A stretch of DNA of 64,000 nt from Enterobacter vonholyi (GCF_008364555.1 NZ_VTUC01000006.1:744001-808000); one strand, 5' to 3'; counted from the stretch's first letter, positions 17,629 through 27,612 are shown. Numbers and translations: made by a program. Notes: generated by a model from the sequence alone, not told the origin.

Positions 17629-20109
17629 TTAGTAAATCAGATCGCTATACTCAGCGAGGGTTAATGCAGTGCTGCCCTTTCCGTCTGGTTGCTTTGCCGT
17701 GATAGTCCATTGCCCTGCGTCTAGCTCCTGTGAGGTGGCGATAACGTACCGTGAAGGAGACTGGACGTCGAAACCATCAAACAGGTTGAGATCGATATCT
17801 GGGATAGCAGCGGTAAAGCCGAACGCAGTATCAGCGCGCGGAGATGCGGGGTATCTCGCTGTGGTGGCGCCGGATGAATCCGTGACCTGCACAAACATGG
17901 TTCCGGAGAAGTTGATGCGTTCACTCGTCTCAAAGTCATTCCTGACCCGCGACACTATATAACCGGCCTGCTGGTTGGTGTCGTATGTGTCTGGCACCTG
18001 AACCATATCGCCAATGTTTACCCACTCTCCGTCAGCCATTGCCGTTATCTGCATGGTCATGCGGGAGTAGATAAGCCGCCTGCATTCCCGAAGCGCGCGC
18101 TCGTTGGCCTGGAAGCGATTCCTGACGTACAGCATTTCGAACTTCTTCGCTTTGGCCGGCGATCCTTCAATGATGGAATTTCCGGCTATCCGGTACCGTA
18201 CAAAGTCCTGCTTATTGGTGTCCGGGTTGCGGAACTGCACCTCTACGCCGTCATAACCGCCCGGGAGCGTCATGTCGTAGGAGAGCGAGTAACCATCTGG
18301 TTTGGTATTCGAGCGGTTGAATATCGTAGCCGCAGATGTCTTTTTGCTATCTCGGGTGAATGACAGCACGCCGTTATCGTCGTAAACCGAGACGCTTGCA
18401 GCGTCACAGATGGTCTCCATGCGCGAACCGAGCGATACATCCTCATCGTCAAATGTGTAGTCGAAATACCCGAGACGCGGGTCGATAGCGTCGATTTCAG
18501 CCTGGATCTGATACAGGCCATAAATATCAATGCTCGACTCCGGCTGCTGCCCGACCACCAGCCAGTTAAACAGCGCAATATCTGCAAACTTGCGCGATGG
18601 CCTGAGCGTGTAGTCGACCTGCTGCGTCGTCATGTTGTAGCTGATGACGTGGCGGGTGATTAGCGCGTTGTACTTCCTGTCACGCCCGCTCGTGGCGTTC
18701 TCGGTAGCCCGGACCTTCACCATTACCAGAGAATCTTCAGCGTGAACGACGTTAGTCCTGACGTTTACAGCGTGAATCTCTTCGACCTGCAACTTGCTCG
18801 CGTCGCTGCTGTTATCCGTCCTCTGGAAGGTGATCGCATAGCGCCCAAACCCGCCCGCCGGGGTGAGTTTATCAGTCCGGTTAAACGTCTCCGACATGTA
18901 GTCGTGAGGCGTAGTCTGCCGGTACGTAAACGTCTGCTCAGTTCCGGGTATCAGGTTGTTGCCATTGTCGACCTTCCAGATGTTGACCACCCAGTTCGTT
19001 TCGCTGTTACCGCCGAGCCCGGACTGGGTATGCAGCCACAGCTGGCTTGATGGTATCGGCGAGAAGAACGGACCGACGATCAGCGCGGCGTTATCGTTCA
19101 AAATGAACTTCGTCGTGTTGATAGTCGCATCCTGGATCGGAATGGATGGGCCATTCAGGCTGTCGAAAGTGAACGTGTAGTAATATTTCGGGTTAACAAC
19201 GGCGCCGTCGTTCGTCTCAGCAAAACTGATGAGTCTACCGGAAAGCGTGACGTCTTCTGTACGCGTTCCGCCGGTGATCGGATATGTCACGTTAATTGTG
19301 AACGTGACCGGGTGCGGAAAAGTCAGATCGGCGAAGTAGTCGAAGTCAGCCTGTTTAAGGATTTTCATCGCAATCTGCCCACCAGCATATACGCCGCTGA
19401 TAACGGTGTTAGCTGTCGCAGTCTCGATCGGGAAATCGTCGCTCTCGTTAAGGCCTGGCACTTCCTGTCCGTCGACATCGTCGAACTGATATCCCTCATT
19501 CACTACCGGGATGACATCACCTGGTTGGTAAATGGTGTAGCTGGCCCCCGCCATTGAGCCGAGATTCGACTCAGAGAAGCGTACAGACGTTACGTCATAT
19601 TTCCCCAGGCCGAACACCATCAACTCAGTGATGTATTTGAGGTTGCTGATGTATTCAAAGAGCGACTCCTGAGCCAGATCAGGGAAAGAGCGGACCTGTC
19701 CGAAATTGTCCGGCTTCGCCTCGCCATTACGTGCGATGTTAGTCTGCCCCTTCAGGCTGTTATTAGGTGAGGTCTTACTATTCCCGCCGCCGGCGTTCGT
19801 GTTTGGCTTCGGCATCAGCGAAGACAACACCTTTTGGGTGAACTTGATTGGGTTCAGGTGTTCGAGAGGGTTTAACAACGTGCCGACAAGACCTCCGCTC
19901 TTCGGCTGGTCGAAAATTATTACCCGGTCGTCGTCCTGAAGTGCAAACTCCAGCTCATCATCTGGTTGCAGTTCTTTGCCGTTAACGTTGATGCGAATAT
20001 CGCGGTGAAAACTTTCCTGCTCAAGCCACTCGGAAAATAACGTGCCGGCTTTAACAATCGCCCGGTCCTTCGGCATCCCCGGAACGCGCTGAATCTCGAT
20101 TACCGGCAT
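17629..20109 (-). CDS. Tail tip attachment protein J-like (host specificity)
   Basis: 826 residues from ATG 20109 (MPVIEIQRVPGMPKDRAIV). An upstream extension to 20214 lies within the preceding gene and is not used. The order after the NlpC/P60 gene and the TipJ-like architecture, with a central segment typical of phage-tail domains, place it as the lambda J counterpart, though it is shorter than J (about 1130 residues). It forms the distal tail tip on which the spike is mounted. It overlaps the previous gene by 59 bases. The receptor is unknown. Confidence 0.85.
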   Translation of the reverse strand: MPVIEIQRVPGMPKDRAIVKAGTLFSEWLEQESFHRDIRINVNGKELQPDDELEFALQDDDRVIIFDQPKSGGLVGTLLNPLEHLNPIKFTQKVLSSLMPKPNTNAGGGNSKTSPNNSLKGQTNIARNGEAKPDNFGQVRSFPDLAQESLFEYISNLKYITELMVFGLGKYDVTSVRFSESNLGSMAGASYTIYQPGDVIPVVNEGYQFDDVDGQEVPGLNESDDFPIETATANTVISGVYAGGQIAMKILKQADFDYFADLTFPHPVTFTINVTYPITGGTRTEDVTLSGRLISFAETNDGAVVNPKYYYTFTFDSLNGPSIPIQDATINTTKFILNDNAALIVGPFFSPIPSSQLWLHTQSGLGGNSETNWVVNIWKVDNGNNLIPGTEQTFTYRQTTPHDYMSETFNRTDKLTPAGGFGRYAITFQRTDNSSDASKLQVEEIHAVNVRTNVVHAEDSLVMVKVRATENATSGRDRKYNALITRHVISYNMTTQQVDYTLRPSRKFADIALFNWLVVGQQPESSIDIYGLYQIQAEIDAIDPRLGYFDYTFDDEDVSLGSRMETICDAASVSVYDDNGVLSFTRDSKKTSAATIFNRSNTKPDGYSLSYDMTLPGGYDGVEVQFRNPDTNKQDFVRYRIAGNSIIEGSPAKAKKFEMLYVRNRFQANERALRECRRLIYSRMTMQITAMADGEWVNIGDMVQVPDTYDTNQQAGYIVSRVRNDFETSERINFSGTMFVQVTDSSGATTARYPASPRADTAFGFTAAIPDIDLNLFDGFDVQSPSRYVIATSQELDAGQWTITAKQPDGKGSTALTLAEYSDLIY

Positions 20110-20488
20110 AGGTGTAAAACTCCACTCTGGTGAATAGCTTCTGTATTGTCCGGATAGCGTCGAACCGGACGTGTCCATTTTCCCCGCGGCTGTGCAGCGC
20201 GCGACCATCAACAATCAGGCCGACATGCACAGGCTGGCTGCCAACCCAGGCGACGAAGATCCCGTCATCGGTGAACGTATCAGCACGCCGCCAGAACACG
20301 ACATCAGAGTCATAGCACGTCATGAAGTCGCGCCCGGATTCGTAATCCACAGTCTGGTGAATTTCGGTCCCCAGAACGTGGCGGTAATAGAGCACCACCA
20401 GCCCCCAGCAGTCAGCAGCGTCAAAGGTGCAAGCGCGGTTACTCCATGGGATGCCCTCAACCAGCGAGATGAACTCGTCTTTAAGCAT
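20051..20488 (-). CDS. Tail assembly protein, NlpC/P60 family (lambda K-like)
   Basis: 145 residues. The catalytic Cys is in FDAADCWGLV (about residue 25) and the His in PVHVGLIVDG (about residue 93). This is the NlpC/P60 cysteine peptidase pattern of phage tail-tip proteins, which help cut peptidoglycan or process the tip. It overlaps both neighbours (8 bases upstream, 59 downstream), which is typical of tail operons. Confidence 0.85.
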   Translation of the reverse strand: MLKDEFISLVEGIPWSNRACTFDAADCWGLVVLYYRHVLGTEIHQTVDYESGRDFMTCYDSDVVFWRRADTFTDDGIFVAWVGSQPVHVGLIVDGRALHSRGENGHVRFDAIRTIQKLFTRVEFYTYAGNRDSARSGDAEGPGDC

Positions 20489-20951
20489 TCTGGAGCCCCG
20501 GATATTCTTCGACTGTGTACAGTCGTCCGACGTTACGGTTAAGCGGGTTTACGCGCGTCAGGCTGCACGTCACGTCCTTGTCGTCCATCGAGCAGTCGCT
20601 GACGTAGAGCGTCCACGACTTGATGGCAGTCATCATGTCAGCTGCGTCAAACTGCTGGTACGTCGCCGAGATTGGCGTGATGCGCGAGTAGGCTTTCCAC
20701 TGCTTGAGTTGCTGCTTGAAGTCCTGCGCCAGCCGGCCAAATTTAACGGTGCTGTCGAGGATAGGCGTGTTGCTCTGCTGGCTTTCGGTTAACTCCATGC
20801 GGCAAGGCGTGTAGACCTGCCCGCCGAGCGTTTTGGGGAAAATCTGGTTATTAACGAGCCTGATATAGCCAAAGACCGGGCTGTAAAACGTGATAGTTTC
20901 GTACAGGATTCGGTTTGGCCTTCGGCTCTGAAATTCTCTGAGCGTCGGCAT
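20481..20951 (-). CDS. Tail tip protein, DUF1833-like (minor tail protein L position)
   Basis: 156 residues, starting MPTLREFQSRRPNRILYETI. The sequence and its place between a beta-rich tail protein and the NlpC/P60 gene match the DUF1833 family of siphophage minor tail proteins. It begins at the last base of the upstream gene's stop codon. The role in tail-tip assembly is inferred from gene order. Confidence 0.75.
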   Translation of the reverse strand: MPTLREFQSRRPNRILYETITFYSPVFGYIRLVNNQIFPKTLGGQVYTPCRMELTESQQSNTPILDSTVKFGRLAQDFKQQLKQWKAYSRITPISATYQQFDAADMMTAIKSWTLYVSDCSMDDKDVTCSLTRVNPLNRNVGRLYTVEEYPGLQNA

Positions 20952-21445
20952 TATGGCACCTTCGGTAAGCTCTCCGGGTCTCGCCCGTCAGGATAGCCAG
21001 TGACAACGATATCCAACGATGAGGCCCATGGTGGCGGCAGCTCAATGATGATGTCGTCAAACTCGTCATCGGAGTTAACCAGCTCGCGCGCAATGACATC
21101 ACCGGTCCACGTGAAGATGGATCCGGACTGTGACCATGACGGCCAGGAGAGAAAGTGTAATTCCTGCACCTCGACGCCGGTGTCACCGGTCCCGGTGCCG
21201 AGCGGCATCGTGAACCACTGATTGCAGTTGTCGAGGTAGTTCGGGCTGCGCAACCACTGCATGAATGCCCGGTGCTGGTCCTGGGTGAATATCCACGTCA
21301 GCGAGACAGACGTCTTCAGATCGTCGGTTAATTTCTGGAATACCGGCGCGCCGACCGTCGGCTGGTCGACGCGAAACCCGGTATCTGTAGTGGGTGATTT
21401 CCCTTTCTGTGCCAAAGGCAGCCAGTCAGGGTACGGAATTGGCAT
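20951..21445 (-). CDS. Minor tail protein (lambda M position)
   Basis: 164 residues from ATG 21445 (MPIPYPDWLPLAQKGKSP). An upstream extension reads into the tape-measure gene and is not used. It follows the tape measure by a single base and precedes the DUF1833-like gene, the position of distal tail proteins. The aromatic-rich sequence (TWIFTQDQHRAFMQWLRSPN) recurs in siphophage proteins at this position. No catalytic motif is seen. Confidence 0.75.
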   Translation of the reverse strand: MPIPYPDWLPLAQKGKSPTTDTGFRVDQPTVGAPVFQKLTDDLKTSVSLTWIFTQDQHRAFMQWLRSPNYLDNCNQWFTMPLGTGTGDTGVEVQELHFLSWPSWSQSGSIFTWTGDVIARELVNSDDEFDDIIIELPPPWASSLDIVVTGYPDGRDPESLPKVP

Positions 21446-21446
21446 G

Positions 21447-24400
21447 TTATCCCCTTGCTTTGCGTGGTGCCTGGTGATTTTGCTGGATAGCCTGACCGAT
21501 ACGCCCACCCCGGCTGATATCGGCAACAATCATATCGATCGTCACTCCATTGCCGTTCTGGGTCGCCTGCGCATCGACAGTTGCGCCGGTATAGTTCTGA
21601 ATGTTGATAGTGACAGGCACAGAACTACCGCCGGCACCGGAATTCATCTGCTTGTTGCTGATGACTTTCCCGTTGTCGCCGGGGATCATGTACTGGCTAC
21701 CATTCGACGCCTGGTAGATTTCAGGCATACCGCCCTCACCCACCTGATACGTACGTCCAGCCGATACTGGGCCGCCGTTCTTACGCTTGCCAGCAATACC
21801 ACCAGCCATCGCCATAGCCGCGATAAGGGCAGCAATACCGATAGCCGCAGCACCACCGAATGAACCGATTGAGGCAACGGCCGCCGCTGGGGTCCAGACA
21901 GCCATCGTGGTCGTGGCCGCCGCAGTGCTTGCCGCAGTGGTTGTCGCTAAGCCTGCGGTTTGAGCCGCAGTAGTGGTGGCAATCGCAGAGGTTTGCGCCG
22001 CAGCCCCCATGACGGCAGATTTCACCCAGTCGACGCCCATCTGAACGAAGCCGTTAATCAGGCTATTCAGGGCGTTGCTGGCGAGAGATTGCATAGCCTC
22101 CTGCGCCGACATGCTCCCGGTGATGATGCCGGTTAAGGCATTGGATGCATTGCCTGCGAGAGAGTCAAAGCTCGCGGCCAGCAACTCATTACCCATACTC
22201 TGGTTACGGAAAATCTCCCACTGGGCAGCGATGCGCGCCTGCTCATACTGCGTGTCAGTTGCAGCACGCAATGCCATGGCGTTCTGGTGAGTAATCAGCC
22301 CCTGCTGCTCGTATGACTGAATAAGCGCGAGTTTCTTGGCGTTCTCGTTAGCCAGCTGCTGAACAGGGTCAACTCCTCCGACAGCCTCCTGCTGTGGCGT
22401 TACAGCCTGTTGAGCCTGGATTTTCGCGAGGTTAGCCTGGTGCGTTGCCGCCAGTCGTTCTGAGTTCTGGTTGTACTGCTCCTGGCTGATTTTCTTCGCA
22501 GCCAGCGCCGTATTCAGATCCTCAACATCCTGTTTGTAACTGGCGTTCTCAGCCGCTTCAGGGAGAAGCTTCTGGGCTGCAGCTTCAGCTTTGATGGCGT
22601 TGGCTGTATCCCATTTTTTTGCCGCATACTGACCGGCTAGCGCTATCTGCTCTTTAGTCGCTCCTTTCCCGAGCGACTGCTGCGCAGTGAGGATGGCCTG
22701 CTCGCGACTCAGCTTATTCGTTGAGTCAGCGGCAAGCTCTGATTGCTGTTTCAGGTTCGCCAGCTTCTGGGCAATAGAATCAGCCTGTGACGCGCCCTTC
22801 TTCTGCTCTGACTGAAGAGACTTCTGCGCTTGCGTATTTTTGTACGTAGCTGCAGCATCATCTTCCATTTGCTTCGCGTGCGGATCATCCTTCGCAAACC
22901 CGGCATCTTCGGCGGCGTATTGCGCCTGCAACCGAGCGCGGGCCTCGCCCTGTAGTTTCGACAGAGCAAGGTTTCGCTCAGACTGCTTGATGAGGTTCTT
23001 CTGCCCGGCCGTGAGGTTGTCAGTGGACTTGTTCAGGCTGTCGACGTTTATCTTCGCGTTGGCCGCCTCTCTCGCCAGATCGACAAGCTTACCTGCCAAT
23101 TCAGCAATGGCTGACTGACCATCTTTGGAGGAGGATTTCATTTCCTGGAGTTTTTTCGCCAGTTCCTGAAGTGCTTCCGGGGACGGGTTGTTGCTCAGGT
23201 CTGATAGTTCTCTTGCCAGATCAAACGCTGACTGCTTGCTGATGCCCAGGCGAGAAGAAAGGGTACTCACCGTTGAGGACAGCGAATTCACAATACCAGA
23301 GGCATATTGACCCTGGCTGTTGGCCTGCTGAATGGCCTGGCTCCAGTCTGTGGTGGTAACACCAAGCGCAGAAAGCTCATCATTGAACTTTTTGATGCTG
23401 GGAGACGCACCGCCCACTGCCGCCAGTGCGCGATCGCCTAACGTGATGAAAGCATCAGACGCGTCGCTAATGGCCTTCGGTATCTTCGAGATGGCCTGGT
23501 TATACTCCAGCAGCGCCTGATTACGCAGCAATGTTGCCACATCGGCATTTACCCGCGCCAGAGCGGCATATTTGTCTGAAAGCGCGGCCACGCCTTGCGA
23601 GGAAATGGTGATCACCTTATCCATCGCTTCAGCTGCGTCTTTCAGCGCATCCATGGCGTTCTTACCGCCATTCAGCGAAGTAATCAGCACGCCAGCCAGG
23701 ACTGAACCAAGAGCGATTATGGCGCCAACCACGGCACCACCAGGGCCAAAGGCGCCGGCAAGCTGCGACCCCTGCTGGGAGAATGCAACGAGAGCAGACT
23801 GCCCACCCTGAACCTGAACGATGAAGTCCTGAACCTGGTAACCGGCCTGTTGCATACTGGTTTTCCAGCCTTTATTCCCACCGGCTGCAACGTCAGTCGT
23901 GCGTTTCATGTCAAACAACTGGCCGGTAAGCTCACCTATCTTCTGCTTATCGGCATCTGTTGCGCTTGCCCCGGCACGTAATTGAGCGGCCAGAATTGCA
24001 GCGCTGCGGGCCCCATTGGTTTGTTGCTCGCTCAGGATCGCGATTTGATTAGAGAGGTCAGAGGTTATTCCGCTGATTCGGTTGGCTTCATTCGCCTGCT
24101 GGGCAAGTTGCTTAGCGGCTTCTGCAGATGCGGCTGAGGCTGACTTTTGAGCCTCACGCATATCAAAAAGGGCGCCTGCAAGTTGAGCAATCTTGGCTTT
24201 TTGGGCGTCAGATGCTCCCTCTCCAGCACTTAACTGAGCCGCAAGGATGGCTGCACTTCGCGATCCAGCCTGCATCTCGGTGTTCAGGATGGATACTTCT
24301 TTCTCCAGCCCAGATATTGATGATTCCGCTCGCTGAGTAGCTGCCGCTACTGATGCGGCAGACTTAGCGGCCGCATCCGATGAGGCTTTCATGTCATAAA

Positions 24401-24872
24401 ATGCACCTGCCAGCTCCGCGATAGTGCGCTTTTCTTCCTCGGTTGCGTTAGCTCCTGCTCTTAGCTGTGACGCAAATACCGCGGCACTTCTGGCTCCATT
24501 CACCTGCGCCTCTTCAAGGATCGCAACCTGGTTACCGAGCGCCTCAATAACAGCATTTGCTCGGTTAAACTCGCTCGTTGTGCTTCCGGTACCAGTGCGA
24601 GCCTCCTCCATAGCGCGCGCAATACCGCTAACGCTCATGTTCAGCTTGCGCAGCTGGTTATCCATCGAGTTTGCATAACCAGCCAGTTCAGTAAACGCGG
24701 ACCCGGTCTGGGATGCGCTCTGATCGAGGTTATCCATTCCCTTGCCTGACTGCTGGGCTGCGGCATCCAGTTTATCCAGAGCATCAATGGCCTGTTTCCC
24801 GCCCTGCAGCAGCGGCTCAACGTCGGCGCTGATTTCATAAACGATGCTACCGGCGTTCTTTTCACCTGCCAT
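21447..24872 (-). CDS. Tail tape measure protein
   Basis: 1141 residues, the longest gene of the prophage and rich in Ala, Gln, Lys and predicted helix. Three imperfect repeats of 78-84 residues occupy roughly residues 110-325, each centred on G-[AS]-RSAA followed by AQL.AG and an LFDM-like end. A hydrophobic glycine/alanine stretch lies near residues 960-1050. It sets tail length and may be ejected through the host membrane. The gene is intact, so the tail should be assembled at full length. Confidence 0.93.
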   Translation of the reverse strand: MAGEKNAGSIVYEISADVEPLLQGGKQAIDALDKLDAAAQQSGKGMDNLDQSASQTGSAFTELAGYANSMDNQLRKLNMSVSGIARAMEEARTGTGSTTSEFNRANAVIEALGNQVAILEEAQVNGARSAAVFASQLRAGANATEEEKRTIAELAGAFYDMKASSDAAAKSAASVAAATQRAESSISGLEKEVSILNTEMQAGSRSAAILAAQLSAGEGASDAQKAKIAQLAGALFDMREAQKSASAASAEAAKQLAQQANEANRISGITSDLSNQIAILSEQQTNGARSAAILAAQLRAGASATDADKQKIGELTGQLFDMKRTTDVAAGGNKGWKTSMQQAGYQVQDFIVQVQGGQSALVAFSQQGSQLAGAFGPGGAVVGAIIALGSVLAGVLITSLNGGKNAMDALKDAAEAMDKVITISSQGVAALSDKYAALARVNADVATLLRNQALLEYNQAISKIPKAISDASDAFITLGDRALAAVGGASPSIKKFNDELSALGVTTTDWSQAIQQANSQGQYASGIVNSLSSTVSTLSSRLGISKQSAFDLARELSDLSNNPSPEALQELAKKLQEMKSSSKDGQSAIAELAGKLVDLAREAANAKINVDSLNKSTDNLTAGQKNLIKQSERNLALSKLQGEARARLQAQYAAEDAGFAKDDPHAKQMEDDAAATYKNTQAQKSLQSEQKKGASQADSIAQKLANLKQQSELAADSTNKLSREQAILTAQQSLGKGATKEQIALAGQYAAKKWDTANAIKAEAAAQKLLPEAAENASYKQDVEDLNTALAAKKISQEQYNQNSERLAATHQANLAKIQAQQAVTPQQEAVGGVDPVQQLANENAKKLALIQSYEQQGLITHQNAMALRAATDTQYEQARIAAQWEIFRNQSMGNELLAASFDSLAGNASNALTGIITGSMSAQEAMQSLASNALNSLINGFVQMGVDWVKSAVMGAAAQTSAIATTTAAQTAGLATTTAASTAAATTTMAVWTPAAAVASIGSFGGAAAIGIAALIAAMAMAGGIAGKRKNGGPVSAGRTYQVGEGGMPEIYQASNGSQYMIPGDNGKVISNKQMNSGAGGSSVPVTINIQNYTGATVDAQATQNGNGVTIDMIVADISRGGRIGQAIQQNHQAPRKARG

Positions 24873-24884
24873 GTCATTCTCCGG

Positions 24885-25556
24885 TTATTGCTTTGCTTTT
24901 GCCCTGCGTGCGGCCTGTTTAGCCAGGTACTCATCGGCGATACTGTCGTACTCTTCGCGAGTGAAGCCTTTCTGGTCCGGATATTTCGCCGCGAGCAGCA
25001 GCTGAAATTCGGTCATTGTTAACTGGGAGGCCTCCCCGCGATTCATGCCGAAGTGGCTGCGCGCTGCGCTGATGTAGTCGAAGGCTTTAAACTCAGTGGT
25101 TCGCTCACCAGTTTCATGTCGCTGCAGCTGGCGAACCTTTGCCTTTCCGACGACGCCGTGCTGCATGAGGTGCTGCGCCAGCACGATGATGTCGTTCTTC
25201 GGCATTTGCCCTGGTCGGTAGACGACGCAATGCCGCCACCCTTTCCATTCTCCGATCATCGGTGTCAGATCGTCATCGCAGCACGCCTGCAGTACCAGCA
25301 TGCTCGTTGATAACAGCTTCTCTGCAGCGCGGTTGAATGATGGAGATAGCCAGTCAGGAAAACGCCCCAGCGTGCCAGCGCACACCTCAATCAGCTGAGC
25401 GACATCATTTCCGTGTATGGTGGCGTAGGCCTGCACAATCTCTTCCGGAGTGCCGATCCTCGTCATAGCCTCGAATGAAGGCCGCAGCAGGTAATCTTTT
25501 CCGCCTTCGCGGCTGTCGCTGATAGAGAGTTCGCCAATATCGGTTAAAGCGGTCAT
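24885..25556 (-). CDS. Tail assembly chaperone-like protein
   Basis: 223 residues, directly between the major tail protein and tape-measure genes, the slot of tail assembly chaperones (lambda G/T). The C-terminus (TEFQLLLAAKYPDQKGFTRE) is helix-rich and basic. No obvious slippery frameshift site with a downstream extension was found, so a second chaperone product is not claimed. Function is inferred from position. Confidence 0.7.
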   Translation of the reverse strand: MTALTDIGELSISDSREGGKDYLLRPSFEAMTRIGTPEEIVQAYATIHGNDVAQLIEVCAGTLGRFPDWLSPSFNRAAEKLLSTSMLVLQACCDDDLTPMIGEWKGWRHCVVYRPGQMPKNDIIVLAQHLMQHGVVGKAKVRQLQRHETGERTTEFKAFDYISAARSHFGMNRGEASQLTMTEFQLLLAAKYPDQKGFTREEYDSIADEYLAKQAARRAKAKQ

Positions 25557-25613
25557 AGGCCTTCCAGTAAACGGCCATTATCAAGGGCAGCACGCCGCCC
25601 TTTGGAATGTCCG

Positions 25614-26357
25614 TTAGGTAACGGTAACCGTATGCACGGCCACAAAGTTGCCGTCTTCGGTGTTGATGATGATCTGCGCGCTGCCGGTGGCGACGCGCGT
25701 CACGGTAACGGTGTTGCCGGAGGCGGTGGCTGTTGCCTTGGTCGCATCGGTAGTCGCTACAGTGAAGTCTTTGTTGGTTGCGCCGGTTGGTGAGATGTTC
25801 ACCGTAAAGGTGCTGGTACCGCCTGCCGTGCCGGTGCTGGTTGTCGGAGTTACCGTCACGCCAGTCACTGCTACCGAGTTGTTTTCATTAACCTCGATAG
25901 TGCTTGCGTCACCAACCTTAAACTCAGTAGTGAACGGGGTGATATCGTTCGTACCGCCACTTGAGTTGAGGGCGGTAATATTCATGTAACCGATAAATTC
26001 TACCGGGCCATAGTTCAGTCGAACCCAGATACCAGGCTGGCGACGGGCAGCTACTTCGGTATGGAAATACTTAGTGAAGCGACCGAAGCCATACTGATCG
26101 AGCTTATCCTTAACACGGACCTCACCATCAAATGAAATTGTGAAGTCGCTATTGGTGACGATAGTTTCAACGTAACCACCGCCATCATCTGCATCACTGG
26201 TAGTGGTATTGGGGTTGAAGTCAAACCCTTTAGTTGTACCAGCAGCTAGCGCCATCCACTCTGCTTCGAGTGGCTTGACGTCCGGGCAGCCATCGGCGAC
26301 TTCCAGCACGACCGCACCGCCGAACAGGCGCTCGTTCGAGTTCTGGCAATTAGCCAT
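25614..26357 (-). CDS. Major tail tube protein with C-terminal Ig-like domain
   Basis: 247 residues. Residues 1-160 form the tube protein; residues ~165-247 are a Thr/Ser/Val-rich BIG2-type Ig-like domain (VAVTGVTVTPTTSTGTAGG at its start). Decorative Ig domains at the C-terminus of tail tube proteins are known in lambda gpV and relatives. The gene lies directly upstream of the chaperone slot. It is intact and is expected to be the most abundant tail protein. Confidence 0.85.
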   Translation of the reverse strand: MANCQNSNERLFGGAVVLEVADGCPDVKPLEAEWMALAAGTTKGFDFNPNTTTSDADDGGGYVETIVTNSDFTISFDGEVRVKDKLDQYGFGRFTKYFHTEVAARRQPGIWVRLNYGPVEFIGYMNITALNSSGGTNDITPFTTEFKVGDASTIEVNENNSVAVTGVTVTPTTSTGTAGGTSTFTVNISPTGATNKDFTVATTDATKATATASGNTVTVTRVATGSAQIIINTEDGNFVAVHTVTVT

Positions 26358-26419
26358 GTGAAACTCCTCTTTGACGTATAAAAGAAAACCCGCCGAAGCG
26401 GGTTATTTGGTTGGGATGG

Positions 26420-27154
26420 CTATTCGCCGTAAGTGCAGGCGAACTGGAGTCGTAAGACTATTCGCCCTTCTTCTGTGAGCACCGGCGCGGGAATTGCGCC
26501 CATGTTCTGGATGTAGCCGACGCACTCGTCAGCCATGGGGTTGGCCTGGACGTAATCGACGATGCGCTGCACGGCATTGAGCGCGTCTTTGCGCTTATCT
26601 TTCGCGCCGACAACGTCGACCAGGACGTGATACTCAGAGCCTAGGTCATTACGAATAGCCGCAACGTGCGCTTCCTGATCGTCAGCCATCGCGTCGAGGT
26701 TTTCCGACTGCATGCCGTTCCATTCACGCCATTCACGGCCGTAGCCGGTGTTGAAGATCGGGATTGGGTCACCAGCTTCGTCGTAGATGACTTTATCCAG
26801 CTCTTCCGGCACGTGGCCCGTCAGTGAGCGATGAACCTTGCCAGCGTCACTGGAAACGCGGTACAGCGCCGCCGTCTTGCCGATAGAAATCGGCGTACCT
26901 AGACCGAGCAGATCATCCAGCAGGCCGTTGCCTTCGTCATTACGGAAGACTCGGGTGGTGATGTTGTCCACTTCACGCCAGTAGTCTTTGGAGATCAGCG
27001 CGGCCTGGTTAACTTCAAGCGCGCCGCCGTACTGGGCAGCAATGGTTCCCTGGTTGATGTTGAAAGATTCGCGCTGCATCAGCAGCTGATTCCATGCCTG
27101 CTTCACCTGATTGTGCTCGGTGATAAGCTTTTTGTTGAATACGATCGTGCTCAT
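26420..27154 (-). pseudogene. In-frame fusion of a truncated major capsid protein and a tail terminator protein
   Basis: 244 codons, open throughout. Residues 1-~170 (starting MSTIVFNKKLITEHNQVKQA, ending AAIRNDL) have the character of the N-terminal half of a major capsid protein and follow the cement-protein gene, the capsid slot. From about residue 171 (GSEYHVLVDVVGAKDKRKDA to the end, QFACTYGE) the sequence is like the end of a tail terminator protein and directly precedes the tail tube gene. The capsid C-terminus and all head-tail connector genes are absent. The simplest explanation is one in-frame deletion of about 2-2.5 kb near 26640. The product is unlikely to form a capsid. Confidence 0.7.
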
Positions 27155-27612
27155 GCGGTTGCTTTCCCTGATTTGCGAACTTTCACGAGCTGAGCTTCAG
27201 CGCCAACGGTGATTTTTTCGCGTGAATAGAACAGAACTACGTCGGTAGTAGGCGCAGCGGATTTCTGAAGGGTGCCGTCACCAGCAGATACGAGACCTTC
27301 ATTTTCAAGGAGTACCTGCGACGCTTTGACCAGCATGTGGTAATCCACATCGTCTTCGCACATGATGGCCGCGCCGGTATCACCGGCAGGAACCGCGTCG
27401 CGAATGTCACCGCCGCCGATGTAGTTATGCTGAAGAGCCAGTGCAACGCCTGCGCCGCCAGCGACATTGTGAACTGCCAGTTTCCCGGTGCTGTCGAGCA
27501 TCACCAGTGAGCCTGGTTTCACGGCCGCTGCCATGATTGCTTCAATGACCTGCGGGTCATTCTTACGGGCCGGGCCCGCGATTACGGTATGGAAACGAGG
27601 TGCGAGAGCCAT
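27151..27612 (-). CDS. Head decoration / structural cement protein (DUF2190-like)
   Basis: 153 residues, rich in Gly, Ala and Val. It begins MALAPRFHTVIAGPARKND and contains PGSLVMLDSTGKLAVHN, a beta-tulip pattern of phage cement proteins. It overlaps the capsid-like gene by 4 bases and abuts the protease/scaffold gene. Such trimers stabilise expanded heads. With the capsid truncated it has probably lost its target. Confidence 0.72.
   Translation of the reverse strand: MALAPRFHTVIAGPARKNDPQVIEAIMAAAVKPGSLVMLDSTGKLAVHNVAGGAGVALALQHNYIGGGDIRDAVPAGDTGAAIMCEDDVDYHMLVKASQVLLENEGLVSAGDGTLQKSAAPTTDVVLFYSREKITVGAEAQLVKVRKSGKATA

Noticed and set aside
24885..25556. Programmed frameshift in the tail chaperone gene
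   Set aside because: No convincing slippery heptamer followed by an extended frame was found before the tape-measure start.
26420..27154. Fusion gene as a genuine novel head protein
   Set aside because: Position and the two-part character fit a deletion scar better, particularly given the independent terminase deletion in the same module; still to be tested by separate searches.
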